Shown: one piece after another, positions 1 through 9,777 of the stretch | How the letters are laid out: each line of letters opens with the position of its first letter | Numbering within the stretch: position 1 is the first letter of the stretch | Assembly: GCA_037953625.1 (NCBI GenBank) | Contig: CM075652.1 | Span: forward strand, 11,676,501 to 11,740,500 | Source: Crotalaria pallida | Lineage: Eukaryota > Streptophyta > Magnoliopsida > Fabales > Fabaceae | DNA length: 64,000 nucleotides | Direction: 5' to 3' | Notes under the pieces: generated by a model | Database searches by the model: none | What the model was told of the DNA's origin: nothing | What the model saw: only the letters and a program-made list of their open reading frames with translations | Made by a program: the position numbers and the translations under genes

Positions 1-92
1 TTTTTATCCAATCATAAAAAATTCTGAACTACTTGTGACCATAACGGTGCCTTTTTGAGGGGCTTCATTTGTAATGTGGGTGTTGCATCAGT
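1..92 (+). pseudogene. LINE RNase H domain, 5' piece
   Basis: Reading from base 37, the frame gives a short stretch with an N-G-A motif and a following glycine/valine-rich strand, the usual beginning of the RVT_3-type RNase H fold found at the C-terminus of plant LINE ORF2. An in-frame TGA at 25-27 shows decay upstream. The frame is broken after the TCAGT site and resumes at 8574. Without its partner this piece would not be recognisable. Confidence 0.6.
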
Positions 93-536
93 TGTAACAC
101 CCTACCTAATTATTATCCTTAAATTACTCATTAGGATTTAGTGGACTTGAAAATTTCTTTTTAAAACCCCTTTAACTTATAAAAATCTTCGTAAAATCGG
201 ACGGAATTTACTCTGTTTTATGGACATTCCAAAAATTATGTTTTTCCTTTAACTTGTCATAAGCACAATATTCATATCATCCAGAAAGCCAACAAGGCAT
301 AACATTTCATTGTGCATCATAGTGCATTATCAACATCACAGTTACATCACATCAGAGATTTAGCAGCCATATTAACAAGTCTTTGGAATAGTATTTTCCC
401 AAAATAACTCCTTCCCCAGAAGGAGTGGTCCTGGGCCAACCCAAAATAAATATTTATATTTTATGCAACAAAAGAACTACATCATGATCATCAAAAAGGG
501 CCCAGGACATAAGACATGTCCTACAAACTATAACTT

Positions 537-557
537 ACTCTCCCCGTGGGGGAGAGT
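537..557. other. perfect stem-loop in gypsy LTR
   Basis: Arms ACTCTCCCC and GGGGAGAGT with a three-base GTG loop. Similar but weaker stem-loops occur in the Tekay-type LTRs at 18173-18193 and near 25958, close to the 3' part of each LTR, so this may be a shared 3'-end RNA structure of the group. Confidence 0.5.
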
Positions 558-1833
558 ATCCCTGCTCGGCCGGAAACTGTGCAAGCTCGGGCTCAGTACC
601 TATATAAAAACAGTAAGGAGGTGGGCATTACACATGAAATAGAAAAGCAGTTTCTAATAAGACATAATAACCGACTAAGTCAAACACAATAATCAGATAG
701 CTCACATAATGCAATCTCATCATAATCATATAACACAAACACATTTAATTATTTCCTTTCTCATTTCCTTATCTTATCTCATTCTCTATCGATGTACGTT
801 CTTTTCTTGCTTACATTCTTTTCTTTTCTTTGCACTTAATTCTTAAGTCTTTTTCACATTTTTCATCTCTTTATAAGGTCTTGTGTGTGTCCATCATTGC
901 GCACAACTTCATGTAACGTCTTACAGTTGCACACGAGTATCTCGTGTGTCTTACACAATCATTTCACACGGTCCGCTCGCGACTTATTGCACGCAACCAC
1001 ACGCGTGACTTACTGCACCCGACCACACGTCTTACTTGACCAGGTACACACACAAATCGGGTTTATTATCCTGCACCACTAGGATTTGATACACCTGCTA
1101 GGACGTTTGTCACCCATTATTAATTTTGGCACCCATCAGGAACTTTAGCACCCATTAGGCATCACCCGTTAGGTCCATTCATATTACTTCACTTATTCTT
1201 ATCTTACTCTTTTCATTTTCTTTAAATCTATTTCCCATTCTCATATCCTTTTGTTTGGCAGCGAATTGATCCATTGGGTACACAAGCGCCTAACGGGGCG
1301 TTTGAACCTAATGGGGCGTTTGCGTCTAATGGGGCATTTTGGCACCTAGCAGGGCACCTAGTGGGTCAGTGTCCCCCAATGATCAATTCAGCTGCACTTT
1401 CCTTTAACTTCAACTTTTAATTATTTCCTTTGTTTGTTGAATTATTCATCAAACACATTCATCATTCAATATTCATTTTGTAAGTTCCATGATGAATGTT
1501 TTGATAATGACAAAGTGTTTTGAACAAGCTATCATGTGATGATCAAGTTCAAGTTCAACAAGCAACAACAAACATCAAATGAAGAAGAGAGAAAGCAAGC
1601 TCATGAAGACTTAAGTTTGAGTGTAATTGTTTTTGTTTTATCTTTTGCCTCTCAAGCTTCATAGGTTTTTATTTGGGTAGATTGTTTAGAGGGTAGTGAA
1701 TCTCTTTCATAAGTCATGATTTAATCATAATTTGAGTTTTCACTTAACCTAGAATCAATAGGTGGCTTAAAGGTTTTAAAGGAAAGGTTGGTTTTTGAGA
1801 AAACAAGTTTTAAACAAGTGCAGTAGCAATCTA

Positions 1834-1890
1834 CTCGAGTAAATCAAGATTTAATCGAGTAGTACTCGAGTATGCTGCAATTTACTCGAG
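1834..1890. promoter_or_regulatory. CTCGAG palindrome module, LTR copy 1
   Basis: Intact CTCGAG sites start at 1834, 1865 and 1885, and a one-base-off site ATCGAG starts at 1854. The starts form two pairs of exactly 20 bp (1834/1854 and 1865/1885). Most sites lie in the longer palindrome TACTCGAGTA. Function is not known; position and symmetry suggest a protein-binding array. Confidence 0.7.
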
Positions 1891-2501
1891 TAAACACTGC
1901 TGAACTGATTTTTAAAATACGATTTTCACTTCTCAAAATCAGTTTTCAAGTGCCATAACTTTTGGGTATTCTATATAAACCTTTTCCTAACCTTTGTGAT
2001 CATAATCCATCATTTTGATATTCATTTTACAAAGAATCAAGCCACTCTATTCTCTCTCAATTTCAAAGATCAAAGCTTTTCTATTTTCATATTCTTTGAT
2101 CAAGAACTTTTGAATCTCTTGTGTGATTTGTCATAGCTATTGATTGAGATTCATTAGGATTGTTATGTGTATTCATTGAGTTGTAATCTTTGCAATAAGG
2201 CAAGCCACTACAACAAACAAGAAGCCTTGGTGTGTCGATTATCATCAAGCAACGTTCATCGAAGAAGAAGAAGTCTTGGTTGTGAATCAAGCAAGGAGAA
2301 GCCTTGATGTGTAGATTATCATCGAGCAATTGAAGACTTGTTGTGTCGATTATCAACAAGGGGTAGAGGTTAGATTAGAGAGAAGATCAATAGGATTACA
2401 AGGCAAGGGTGTCGGTTATCTCTTGTAGGCTAGCAAGAAGGAAGTCTTGTGAGGCAATCACTTGTAATTTGAGAACTCTAATTCCTCATAGTGAAGAATC
2501 T

Positions 2502-2562
2502 CTCTTGGTTGAAGAGGGGACTGGATGTAGCTTTCAAGCGGGTGAAAGTGAACCAGGATAAA
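2502..2562 (+). promoter_or_regulatory. hairpin-motif-hairpin module of Sirevirus LTR
   Basis: Hairpin A is CTCTT-GGTTG-AAGAG (2502-2516). The motif GGACTGGATGTAG follows, then hairpin B with arms CTTTCA (2531-2536) and TGAAAG (2543-2548), then TGAACCAGGATAAA. The same order with different stem sequences occurs in the other two Sirevirus LTRs of the window (39136-39200 on the minus strand, 56434-56486). It probably lies in the transcribed R-U5 part, where it could serve packaging, dimerisation or reverse transcription. That role is inference. Confidence 0.6.
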
Positions 2563-2833
2563 TCGCTGTGTCGTATCTCTAAACCCTTACTCTTTATATT
2601 CAAGTCATTTGATTGCGTTCTTGGTTGAAAACCTAGAAAGATTGATTTTCATAATTGATTGAATTGAATCTTTAATTGTTCAAATTGATAAAGGGAAAAT
2701 CATTTTCATAACTAGGTTAATCAATAAGAATATAGGTGTTAATCATCTCCGTTGAATCTCTGATCTTTCATGTGAATTGATTGATTTTCGTATGCGAATG
2801 AAAACTTGATTTTTCTGGTTTCTGTCAGATATA

Positions 2834-2890
2834 CTCGAGTAAACGAGTCTTTAATCAAGTACTACTCGAGTACTCTGAAATCTACTCGAG
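2834..2890. promoter_or_regulatory. CTCGAG palindrome module, LTR copy 2
   Basis: CTCGAG starts at 2834, 2865 and 2885, and a decayed site ATCAAG (ATCGAG in the 3' LTR) starts at 2854. Spacing is identical to the module at 1834-1890, so this is a duplicated unit within one LTR. Confidence 0.7.
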
Positions 2891-3050
2891 TAAACCTGAG
2901 AGTTTTTGGAAAAATATTTTGTTTTAATTGTTTCGATTTGTTTTGTTCGAAAATCTTTCAAGGTATCTTGTACACCTATTCAACCCCCCCTTCTAGGTGT
3001 ATTCCTAGGGTTCCTTTGTCTCTCCAACCACCAATTGTGGTTTCCTCAAT

Positions 3051-3062
3051 TGGTATCAGAGC
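3051..3062 (+). promoter_or_regulatory. primer-binding site (tRNA-iMet)
   Basis: TGGTATCAGAGC two bases after the LTR end, complementary to the 3' end of initiator methionine tRNA, the usual primer of plant Ty1/copia elements. The junction word CAATTGGTATCA starting at 3047 is repeated many times downstream of gag. Confidence 0.9.
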
Positions 3063-3122
3063 TCGGTCGAAAGACACGAGCATAAGAGCTTTTTCGTAAA
3101 GATCCTAGTTAAGTAACCGCAA

Positions 3123-4925
3123 TGGGTTCTACGAATCCCTTTGGTGGTGAAGGTTATTCAATAAATCGTCCTCCATTGTTTACCGGAGAAGGCTATGCAT
3201 ATTGGAAAGTTAGAATGAAAATCTTTATCCAAGCCATAGATAGTGAAGTTTGGAAAGCAATAGAAAAAAGGTCCTCATATCCCTTCTATTCCCTCTAGTT
3301 TAGTTGAAGGTGCTGCACAATTGACCCCCGAGGATAAGTGGACGGATGATGATAGAAAGAAAGTACAATATGATTATAAAGCAAAGAATATCATTACCTC
3401 CGCTTTGTCCTATGATGAGTTCTTTAGAGTTTCTCAATGTGTTAGTGCAAAAGAAATGTGGGACACTTTACAAGTGACTCATGAAGGAACTAGTGAGGTT
3501 AGGAGAGCTAGATTGAATGCTTTAATGCGTGATTATGAATTGTTTCATATGCTTCCAAATGAATCTATAAATGATATGCAAAAGCGTTTTACTCACATTA
3601 TAAATCATTTACTTGCTCTTGGTAAAACTTTTCTTAAAGGTGAACTTTCTAACAAAGTGTTGAGATGTTTAGACAGGAATTGGCAACCAAAAGTAACGGC
3701 TATTGTTGAATCTAAAGATTTGGATGCTATGGATCAAGCAACACTTTTTGGAAAGCTTCAACAACATGAAATGGAGCTTGGACGATTAAGTATCAATGAA
3801 GAGTCGGATAAAAACAAAGAAAGAAAGGGACTTGCTCTTAAAGTCAAGAGTAGATCTTACAAAAAGAAAGAGAGTTCCGATGATGATGTTAGTGAAGATT
3901 CCGATTCCGATATTGATGAAAAAGACATGAAACTTTTGCTAAGAAAGTTTGACAAGTTTCTAAGGAGAAAAGGAAGGTTGAACAAAGACAAAAGTAAAGA
4001 GAAGGATTCCCCACACTACAAGATCAAAACTTCAAGAGAAGGTGTAGTTTGCCATGAATGTGGAAAGCCCGGTCATCTCAAGTATTCGTGCTCTAAGTAT
4101 CTCAAGAAAAAGGAGAACGACAAGAAAAATTCTAAATCTAAAAGAGCATACATAGTTTGGGATAGTGATGTAGAAGAGAAGAAAAGCACATCGAGTAGTT
4201 CTTCGGATAATGAAGAATCCGCTTGTCTCAACTTGATAACTCTAGTAGATGATGAAGAACAAAGTTCAAATGATGAATCAAGTTATCAAAGCGAGGATAG
4301 CGATGTAAGTCATACTAAATCCGAAATTTCTTCTAAATATGAATTGTTATATAATGCTTATGAAGAAATGCATGAACAACTTGAAAAACTAGCTTTGAAA
4401 AACATTGAAAGAAAGAAGCTCATTTTGAAACATCAAAAAGAGATTTTAGAACTTCAAAAACAAGTTGATGAGCTTAATCTTGAAAATGAAACTCTTGATC
4501 TTATATATGCTAGTTCTTCTTGTGATTGTGCTAGTAGAGTGAATATTGGGGTTGATTGTGAGAATTGCAAGTTGCTTAAAGATGAAAATGCTATTTTGAA
4601 AAATAAGCTTGCAAGTTTCACAAATGGTGATATTAGATTGCGCACATTGTTAAATTTTCAAAGAGAAAATTCAAACAAGTTTGGTTTGGGTTATACTAAT
4701 GCTAAGAGTAAATCTCATAGAAATATTGTTGATTTTTCTAAAGTTGATTTTTCAAATGCACCAACATGTTTCTATTGTGGTACTCATGGACATACTTCAA
4801 ATGTGTGTTATATTAAAGTGCATGGTATACCTAAAGGAGATTTTGTTTGGATGAAAAAGGGTGAAAGTCCCTACACTAATAAAAATGGATCCAAAACCAT
4901 TTGGATACCAAAAAGCAAAGCATGA
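3123..4925 (+). pseudogene. gag: Gag of gag-only element (one frameshift)
   Basis: Capsid/nucleocapsid polyprotein of a Sirevirus-type Ty1/copia element. The ATG at 3123 opens a frame with the typical N-terminal UBN2/DUF4219-like region. An extra A in the A-run near 3262-3270 shifts the frame, and the main 534-residue frame is open from 3321. In that frame the capsid-like UBN2 region covers about residues 1-150. A CCHC knuckle (CHECGKPGHLKYSC) lies near residues 243-256, followed by an acidic Ser/Asp/Glu stretch, a coiled coil near 335-395 and a second knuckle (CFYCGTHGHTSNVC) near 484-497. It ends in the conserved W-x-P-K-x-K tail. The intact C-terminal 534 residues suggest recent function; the single-base insertion could be recent. 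Packaging RNA into virus-like particles is the family role. Confidence 0.85.
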
Positions 4926-4988
4926 TTGTTTTGTAGGTATGATTGAAGAGCAAAGAGAGCTTACAAGTGTTATTCATATTTGCATCTT

Positions 4989-5420
4989 CAATTGGTATCA
5001 AAAGAAGTCCTACAATATGGTACAAATGTTATGGTTAGTTTGTGAACTTCATATGGTATCTTCTCAATTGGTATTACTTTTCTAAATGTTTAATTAAATC
5101 ATTTGGTATCATTGAGTAGATTCATAGATGGTTATCATGATATAGTGACATGCTTTGGTTGTTATTAAAGAAATATCACAATTGGTATCAAATATTTGTT
5201 GATATATGTACTTCTTTACAATTGATATCTTCTTTGTTAAGTGATATTATGACATTTTAGTTCTCAATTGGTATCATATTACATTGTTATATTCTCTTGC
5301 CAATTGGTATCACATTGCAAAGTATAGTTCTATTGTATTTGTTTAATTGGTATCAAAGTTGTAAAGAAATGTTAATTGATTTCTTACCTTGGCTTAGATG
5401 TTATATTTCAATTGGTATAT
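4989..5420 (+). repeat. array of LTR/PBS-junction words
   Basis: The word CAATTGGTATCA, identical to the LTR-PBS junction at 3047-3058, occurs exactly at 4989, 5179, 5265 and 5301. One- to three-base variants occur at 5065, 5100, 5219, 5344 and 5409, and a shorter relative (ATATGGTATC) lies near 5051. Spacing is irregular, 15-80 bp. Sequence between the copies is AT-rich and not otherwise repeated. The array occupies the place where pol would be. Confidence 0.8.
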
Positions 5421-5444
5421 ATTACTTTTTGATAATGCCAAAGA

Positions 5445-5739
5445 GGGAGAAATATGATGTTTTGAAAAAGGGGAGAAATGGTATGTTTTGAAAAATGGGA
5501 GAAATATAATGTTTGTTTGGAGAAAGGTTGTTTTTTGTTGTTTTTATGTAGGTTGAGCAAAGTTGTTGAAGATAGGGGGAGAATCAAGCTTCTATCTCAA
5601 TTGGATTCAAATGTCAAAAGCATTTATTGAGGGGGAGCAAGAGTCTCACCAAGTGATCAAATTGTTAAAGCATCAACAACTTCAAAGAACTTTTGGAGAA
5701 CTTCAAAACATGGTTTGTCATTTTCAAAAAGGGGGAGAT
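5445..5739 (+). promoter_or_regulatory. multiple polypurine tracts
   Basis: The primary PPT AAAAAGGGGGAGA (5726-5738) directly precedes the 3' LTR and would prime plus-strand synthesis. Purine-rich relatives lie upstream near 5442 (AAAGAGGGAGAAA), 5466 (AAAAAGGGGAGAAA), 5492 (AAAAATGGGAGAAA), 5574 and 5629. Repeated PPTs upstream of the 3' LTR are, to my knowledge, a described trait of Sireviruses. Confidence 0.75.
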
Positions 5740-7309
5740 TGTAAGTTCCATGATGAATGTTTTGATAATGACAAAGTGTTTTGAACAAGCTATCATGTGA
5801 TGATCAAGTTCAAGTTCAACAAGCAACAACAAACATCAAATGAAGAAGAGAGAAAGCAAGCTCATGAAGACTTAAGTTTGAGTGTAATTGTTTTTGTTTT
5901 ATCTTTTGCCTCTCAAGCTTCATAGGTTTTTATTTGGGTAGATTGTTTAGAGGGTAGTGAATCTCTTTCATAAGTCATGATTTAATCATAATTTGAGTTT
6001 TCACTTAACCTAGAATCAATAGGTGGCTTAAAGGTTTTAAAGGAAAGGTTGGTTTTTGAGAAAACAAGTTTTAAACAAGTGCAGTAGCAATCTACTCGAG
6101 TAAATCAAGATTTAATCGAGTAGTACTCGAGTATGCTGCAATTTACTCGAGTAAACACTGCTGAACTGATTTTTAAAATACGATTTTCACTTCTCAAAAT
6201 CAGTTTTCAAGTGCCATAACTTTTGGGTATTCTATATAAACCTTTTCCTAACCTTTGTGATCATAATCCATCATTTTGATATTCATTTTACAAAGAATCA
6301 AGCCACTCTATTCTCTCTCAATTTCAAAGATCAAAGCTTTTCTATTTTCATATTCTTTGATCAAGAACTTTTGAATCTCTTGTGTGATTTGTCATAGCTA
6401 TTGATTGAGATTCATTAGGATTGTTATGTGTATTCATTGAGTTGTAATCTTTGCAATAAGGCAAGCCACTACAACAAACAAGAAGCCTTGGTGTGTCGAT
6501 TATCATCAAGCAACGTTCATTGAAGAAGAAGAAGTCTTGGTTGTGAATCAAGCAAGGAGAAGCCTTGATGTGTAGATTATCATCGAGCAATTGAAGACTT
6601 GTTGTGTCGATTATCAACAAGGGGTAGAGGTTAGATTAGAGAGAAGATCAATAGGATTACAAGGCAAGGGTGTCGGTTATCTCTTGTAGGCTAGCAAGAA
6701 GGAAGTCTTGTGAGGCAATCACTTGTAATTTGAGAACTCTAATTCCTTATAGTGAAGAATCTCTCTTGGTTGAAGAGGGGACTGGATGTAGCTTTCAAGT
6801 GGGTGAAAGTGAACCAGGATAAATCGCTGTGTCGTATCTCTAAACCCTTACTCTTTATATTCAAGTCATTTGATTGCGTTCTTGGTTGAAAACCTAGAAA
6901 GATTGATTTTCATAATTGATTGAATTGAATCTTTAATTGTTCAAATTGATAAAGGGAAAATCATTTTCATAACTAGGTTAATCAATAAGAATATAGGTGT
7001 TAATCATCTCCGTTGAATCTCTGATCTTTCATGTGAATTGATTGATTTTCGTATGCGAATGAAAACTTGATTTTTCTGGTTTCTGTCAGATATACTCGAG
7101 TAAACGAGTCTTTAATCGAGTACTACTCGAGTACTCTGAAATCTACTCGAGTAAACCTGAGAGTTTTTGGAAAAATATTTTGTTTTAATTGTTTCGATTT
7201 GTTTTGTTCGAAAATCTTTCAAGGTATCTTGTACACCTATTCAACCCCCCCTTCTAGGTGTATTCCTAGGGTTCCTTTGTCTCTCCAACCACCAATTGCG
7301 GTTTCCTCA
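5740..7309 (+). repeat. 3' LTR of gag-only element
   Basis: 1570 bp, the same length as the 5' LTR. The five differences seen lie near 6520, 6747, 6800, 7117 and 7299. Four of them fit loss or gain of a CG dinucleotide by C-to-T or G-to-A change. It ends CCTCA directly before TSD CATTT. Confidence 0.92.
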
Positions 7310-8222
7310 CATTTATCATAAAATCATAATCACTAAATTACACTATTTCCCTAACTTATTTAATCATGTCCACAACATATCCACTTAGTCTTTCCTTGTT
7401 CTTTATCTATGTTTTCATTTACCAAATACATTCTCAAGCAAACACTCATGTTCATCATTCAAGCACTTATAACAACAATTAACATACACACATATTCACA
7501 AGCATCAATATGAGTTTATTTCCTTCAATTCTATTCTCTAGTTATTATCTATATCCACTACCCTAAGGTTCAGTATCATAAACTATCACCCATCCTTAGC
7601 AATCACTATGAACAAACTAGAAACTATTCCCTAAATCATGGTAACACCCACTCCTTACCCCAAAAGTAATGAGAGATAAGGAAACCTTGAAACTCTAGCT
7701 TCTCCTTTGTGTCGTAGCTCTTAAAACCTTAGTTCTTTGAACCTCCTTTGAAACCTTAGCAAAGCAACTATCAAATGAGTTGGAATCTTGTCTAGAGGGG
7801 ATTGTGATGGAGGAGTAATACTTGTTTTTACTTGGTCTTGGGAGGAAGGCATCAGTGAGTGTGGTTCTCCATTGTTATGAAACTTAGAAAACTCAAGGAG
7901 AATGGTGATGGGGGGGGGGGCGTGAGGTGTGAGTGAGGTTAGGGCTTGATCTTGAGCTCTTACACTTGATGAGGGTTTGATGATGGTGAATGCTCTTGAT
8001 TTTTAAGGTTTATGAGATGACGATGATGAAGCTTTGCTCTTAGCTTCTTGAGAGAGAGAATGAAGAACGATGAAGAAGAATGTGAAGAATGAATGAGAGT
8101 GTTTGTTTATTTTGTTTTTGTTGGCATGAAACATGAACATGTGGTCTTAAATCAATGGCTTCCTTGAGAAGCCACTAATGTGTGGTTTCCAAGTTATTAT
8201 TTTTTTAAAGTTTCACGTGCTG

Positions 8223-8401
8223 GTAATCGATTACCTCATTCAGTAATCGATTACCCTCTTAATTTCTCAATTAATTAATTTCTCACAGGGATTTAGTAAT
8301 CGATTATCTCCCCCAAGGTAATCGATTACTTCCTTTAATTCAATTTTATGGTTTTTCACAAGGAGTTGGTAATCGATTATCCCTCCAAGGTAATCGATTA
8401 C
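8223..8401. promoter_or_regulatory. paired GTAATCGATTAC palindromes in gypsy LTR
   Basis: Six copies of the 12-bp palindrome or a one-base variant start at 8223, 8243, 8296, 8318, 8369 and 8390. They form three pairs with within-pair spacing 20, 22 and 21 bp, and the pairs recur every ~73 bp. They lie near the 5' end of the LTR in its inferred minus orientation, upstream of the likely transcription start, so a U3 enhancer or factor-binding array is plausible. Confidence 0.75.
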
Positions 8402-8573
8402 TTCACTGAATTTTCATATTTTGATGGTTCTAACTCTAAGGCATTCCTCTAATCTCCTACACATACTTTGGCTATGAATACTTCTCAAAATTCCAGCTTA
8501 CTCTCATTATTTCCCATAAATTTAACTTAGATTTAATTCTAGTTAAACTTGAAATTGAAATCAGGATGTTATA

Positions 8574-8936
8574 TCAGTATTTCGTGCGGAGCTATGGGGG
8601 CTTTTTTGGGGTCTTAAGCTTGCAAAGGATATGGGAATTCAGAATCTTGTAACTGAGATTGATTCTTCTGCTGTTATTGCTTTAGTTACGGCTGATTGTT
8701 GTCCTACACATCATTGTTTTAGTCTTGTTCGTAGAATTCGGATGCTCCTTGATGATGATTGGCGGGTTTCTATTAACCACGTCTATCGTGAAGCTAATCG
8801 ATATGCGGATGCTCTTGCTAATGCAAGTCATCGAGGGAGTTTCTCTTGTGATGTTATTATGGAAACTCCATCTTTTTTATCTAGTTTACTGTGGGACGAT
8901 GCTTTTGGCATTGTTTTCCCTAGAATGATTGTTTAG
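8574..8936 (+). pseudogene. LINE RNase H domain, 3' piece
   Basis: Reads in frame from TTT at 8580: F-R-A-E-L-W-G begins the helix with the catalytic glutamate. It continues through T-E-I-D-S with the aspartate, and ends with the V-Y-R-E-A-N-R-Y-A-D-A-L-A motif holding the last acidic residue. These are hallmarks of the RVT_3-type RNase H of plant LINEs. It stops at TAG 8934-8936, followed by a short G/T-rich 3' UTR and the A-run. The first part of the domain is the piece at 1-92. Confidence 0.75.
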
Positions 8937-9060
8937 TTTGTTTTGGGCTTTGCCCCGTTGATTATAAAAAAAAAAATCCTGAACTGACACGTAGCATTCA
9001 TGGCATGAGATTGGAGGAATATTTTCGACAGGAGCTATTGATAATTTTAAAGAAACAGTA

Positions 9061-9265
9061 ATATTCTCCTTCCGTTTTTATTATATAAATACTTATCCAA
9101 ATTACATATGATATGAAAATAATTAATTTTTTGATTTTATAAGAAAATACTATAACATTATAATTTTGATTTTTTAATTATTTTTGAAAATTTTTTATTC
9201 ATTAATGAACAATATAAAAATATAAATAGTCAAAAAATTTAATATAGACAAAAAAAATAGTAATA
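9061..9265. mobile_element. Stowaway-like MITE
   Basis: An AT-rich stretch beginning CTCCTTCCGTTTTTATTATA, the typical terminal word of plant Tc1/mariner-type MITEs. Scattered inverted matches occur towards 9260. Boundaries are approximate and no clear TA duplication could be fixed. Confidence 0.4.
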
Positions 9266-9419
9266 AATGATGTATGAAAAATACCAAAATGACCTTCCAC
9301 TACCAGCTAGACAAATCTGATATCACTCATAACGTGTCACGTTATAATTTGTCTTTCATACACAAAATATCACCAAACCTGTAACTCTATACTCGTCCAC
9401 AAATATATTAGTACTTTTT

Positions 9420-9777
9420 TTTTCTTCATTACAATGCCTTTGTTTTCTCCTTCACCCCACTACCCTCCTTCTTCTTCTTCTTCAGCGTCTTTCTCTCTGT
9501 ATTTTGCTGACATTGCTGCTTAGAGAGTGTGCTTTCTTTGCTATTCTTTTTTTACCAAATTGTCCCTTATGTGAGGTGAAAATTACTAGATTTTTTTTGG
9601 CAACTTTTTGCTACCAAGTTTCTTGCTTTCTGCTTTTTCTTTGTTGATTTTGCTGTTTCCTCAGTTACCCTTTTCTTGTTTTTGACCAATTGCTGGCATA
9701 GTTGAGTTTACCTTTCTCTAGGATTTGGGGATTATGCCCAAAGTTGGTTACATAAGCTGATATAAGAGACAATCCAG
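9420..9777 (+). other. probable 5'-UTR exon of the F-box gene
   Basis: A CT- and TTC-rich stretch, typical of plant 5' leaders, runs to a donor-like CCAG|GTTAGC at 9777/9778. No reading frame runs through it. The transcription start is not visible. The link to the coding exon rests on the good acceptor at 12789 just before the start codon. Confidence 0.4.

Larger units (their letters stand above)
1479..3048 (+). repeat. 5' LTR of gag-only element
   Basis: It starts TGTAAG and ends CCTCA, followed by two bases and the PBS. Two palindrome modules built on CTCGAG sit at 1834-1890 and 2834-2890, exactly 1000 bp apart and with the same internal spacing. The module GGACTGGATGTAG, stem-loop, TGAACCAGGATAAA lies at 2517-2562. 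Compared with the 3' LTR I count only five substitutions, all transitions. Confidence 0.92.
1479..7309 (+). mobile_element. gag-only (TR-GAG) Sirevirus-type element
   Basis: A complete 5831-bp Ty1/copia insertion: LTR 1479-3048, PBS 3051, gag 3123-4925, polypurine tracts, LTR 5740-7309, and a perfect 5-bp TSD CATTT (1474-1478, 7310-7314). There is no protease, integrase, RT or RNase H. Gag is followed at once by about 800 bp of non-coding sequence. This is the layout of a terminal-repeat-with-gag non-autonomous element, mobilised in trans by an autonomous relative such as the Sirevirus-type elements further right. The two LTRs differ at about five positions in 1570, so the insertion is young. 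Confidence 0.92.
93..8573 (-). mobile_element. Ty3/gypsy solo LTR, split by a copia element
   Basis: About 2.65 kb of LTR once the 5.8-kb element inside it is removed. The left end is TGTAACACCC and the right end is GGATGTTATA, the last a slightly decayed TGTTACA. It is bounded by a perfect TSD TCAGT (88-92 and 8574-8578) inside LINE coding sequence. No gag, pol, PBS or PPT belongs to it, so it is a solo LTR. A CT-rich leader read on the minus strand around 8100-8000, and palindromes upstream of it, suggest minus orientation. A perfect 9-bp stem with a 3-base loop lies at 537-557. Degenerate repeats of a CACCCATTAGG-like word run from about 1100 to 1370. Confidence 0.8.
1..8977 (+). mobile_element. 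LINE 3' end, interrupted
   Basis: The 3' end of a non-LTR retrotransposon, cut off by the left edge of the window and split by a solo LTR. The coding part is an RNase H domain in two pieces (1-92 and 8574-8936). A short 3' UTR ending in an A-run at 8966-8976 follows, as expected of a LINE tail. Removing the inserted LTR and one TSD copy lets the reading frame run from one piece to the other, which fixes the order of events. Family and full length cannot be told because the 5' part lies outside the window. Confidence 0.75.

Noticed and set aside
885..1082. Open frames in the gypsy LTR at the left
   Set aside because: No domain; they lie in a solo LTR fixed by TSDs and repeat content.
4989..5420. 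tRNA gene cluster suggested by repeated tRNA-complementary words
   Set aside because: The words are complementary to 8 bases of tRNA-iMet and lack any tRNA fold; they copy the LTR/PBS junction.
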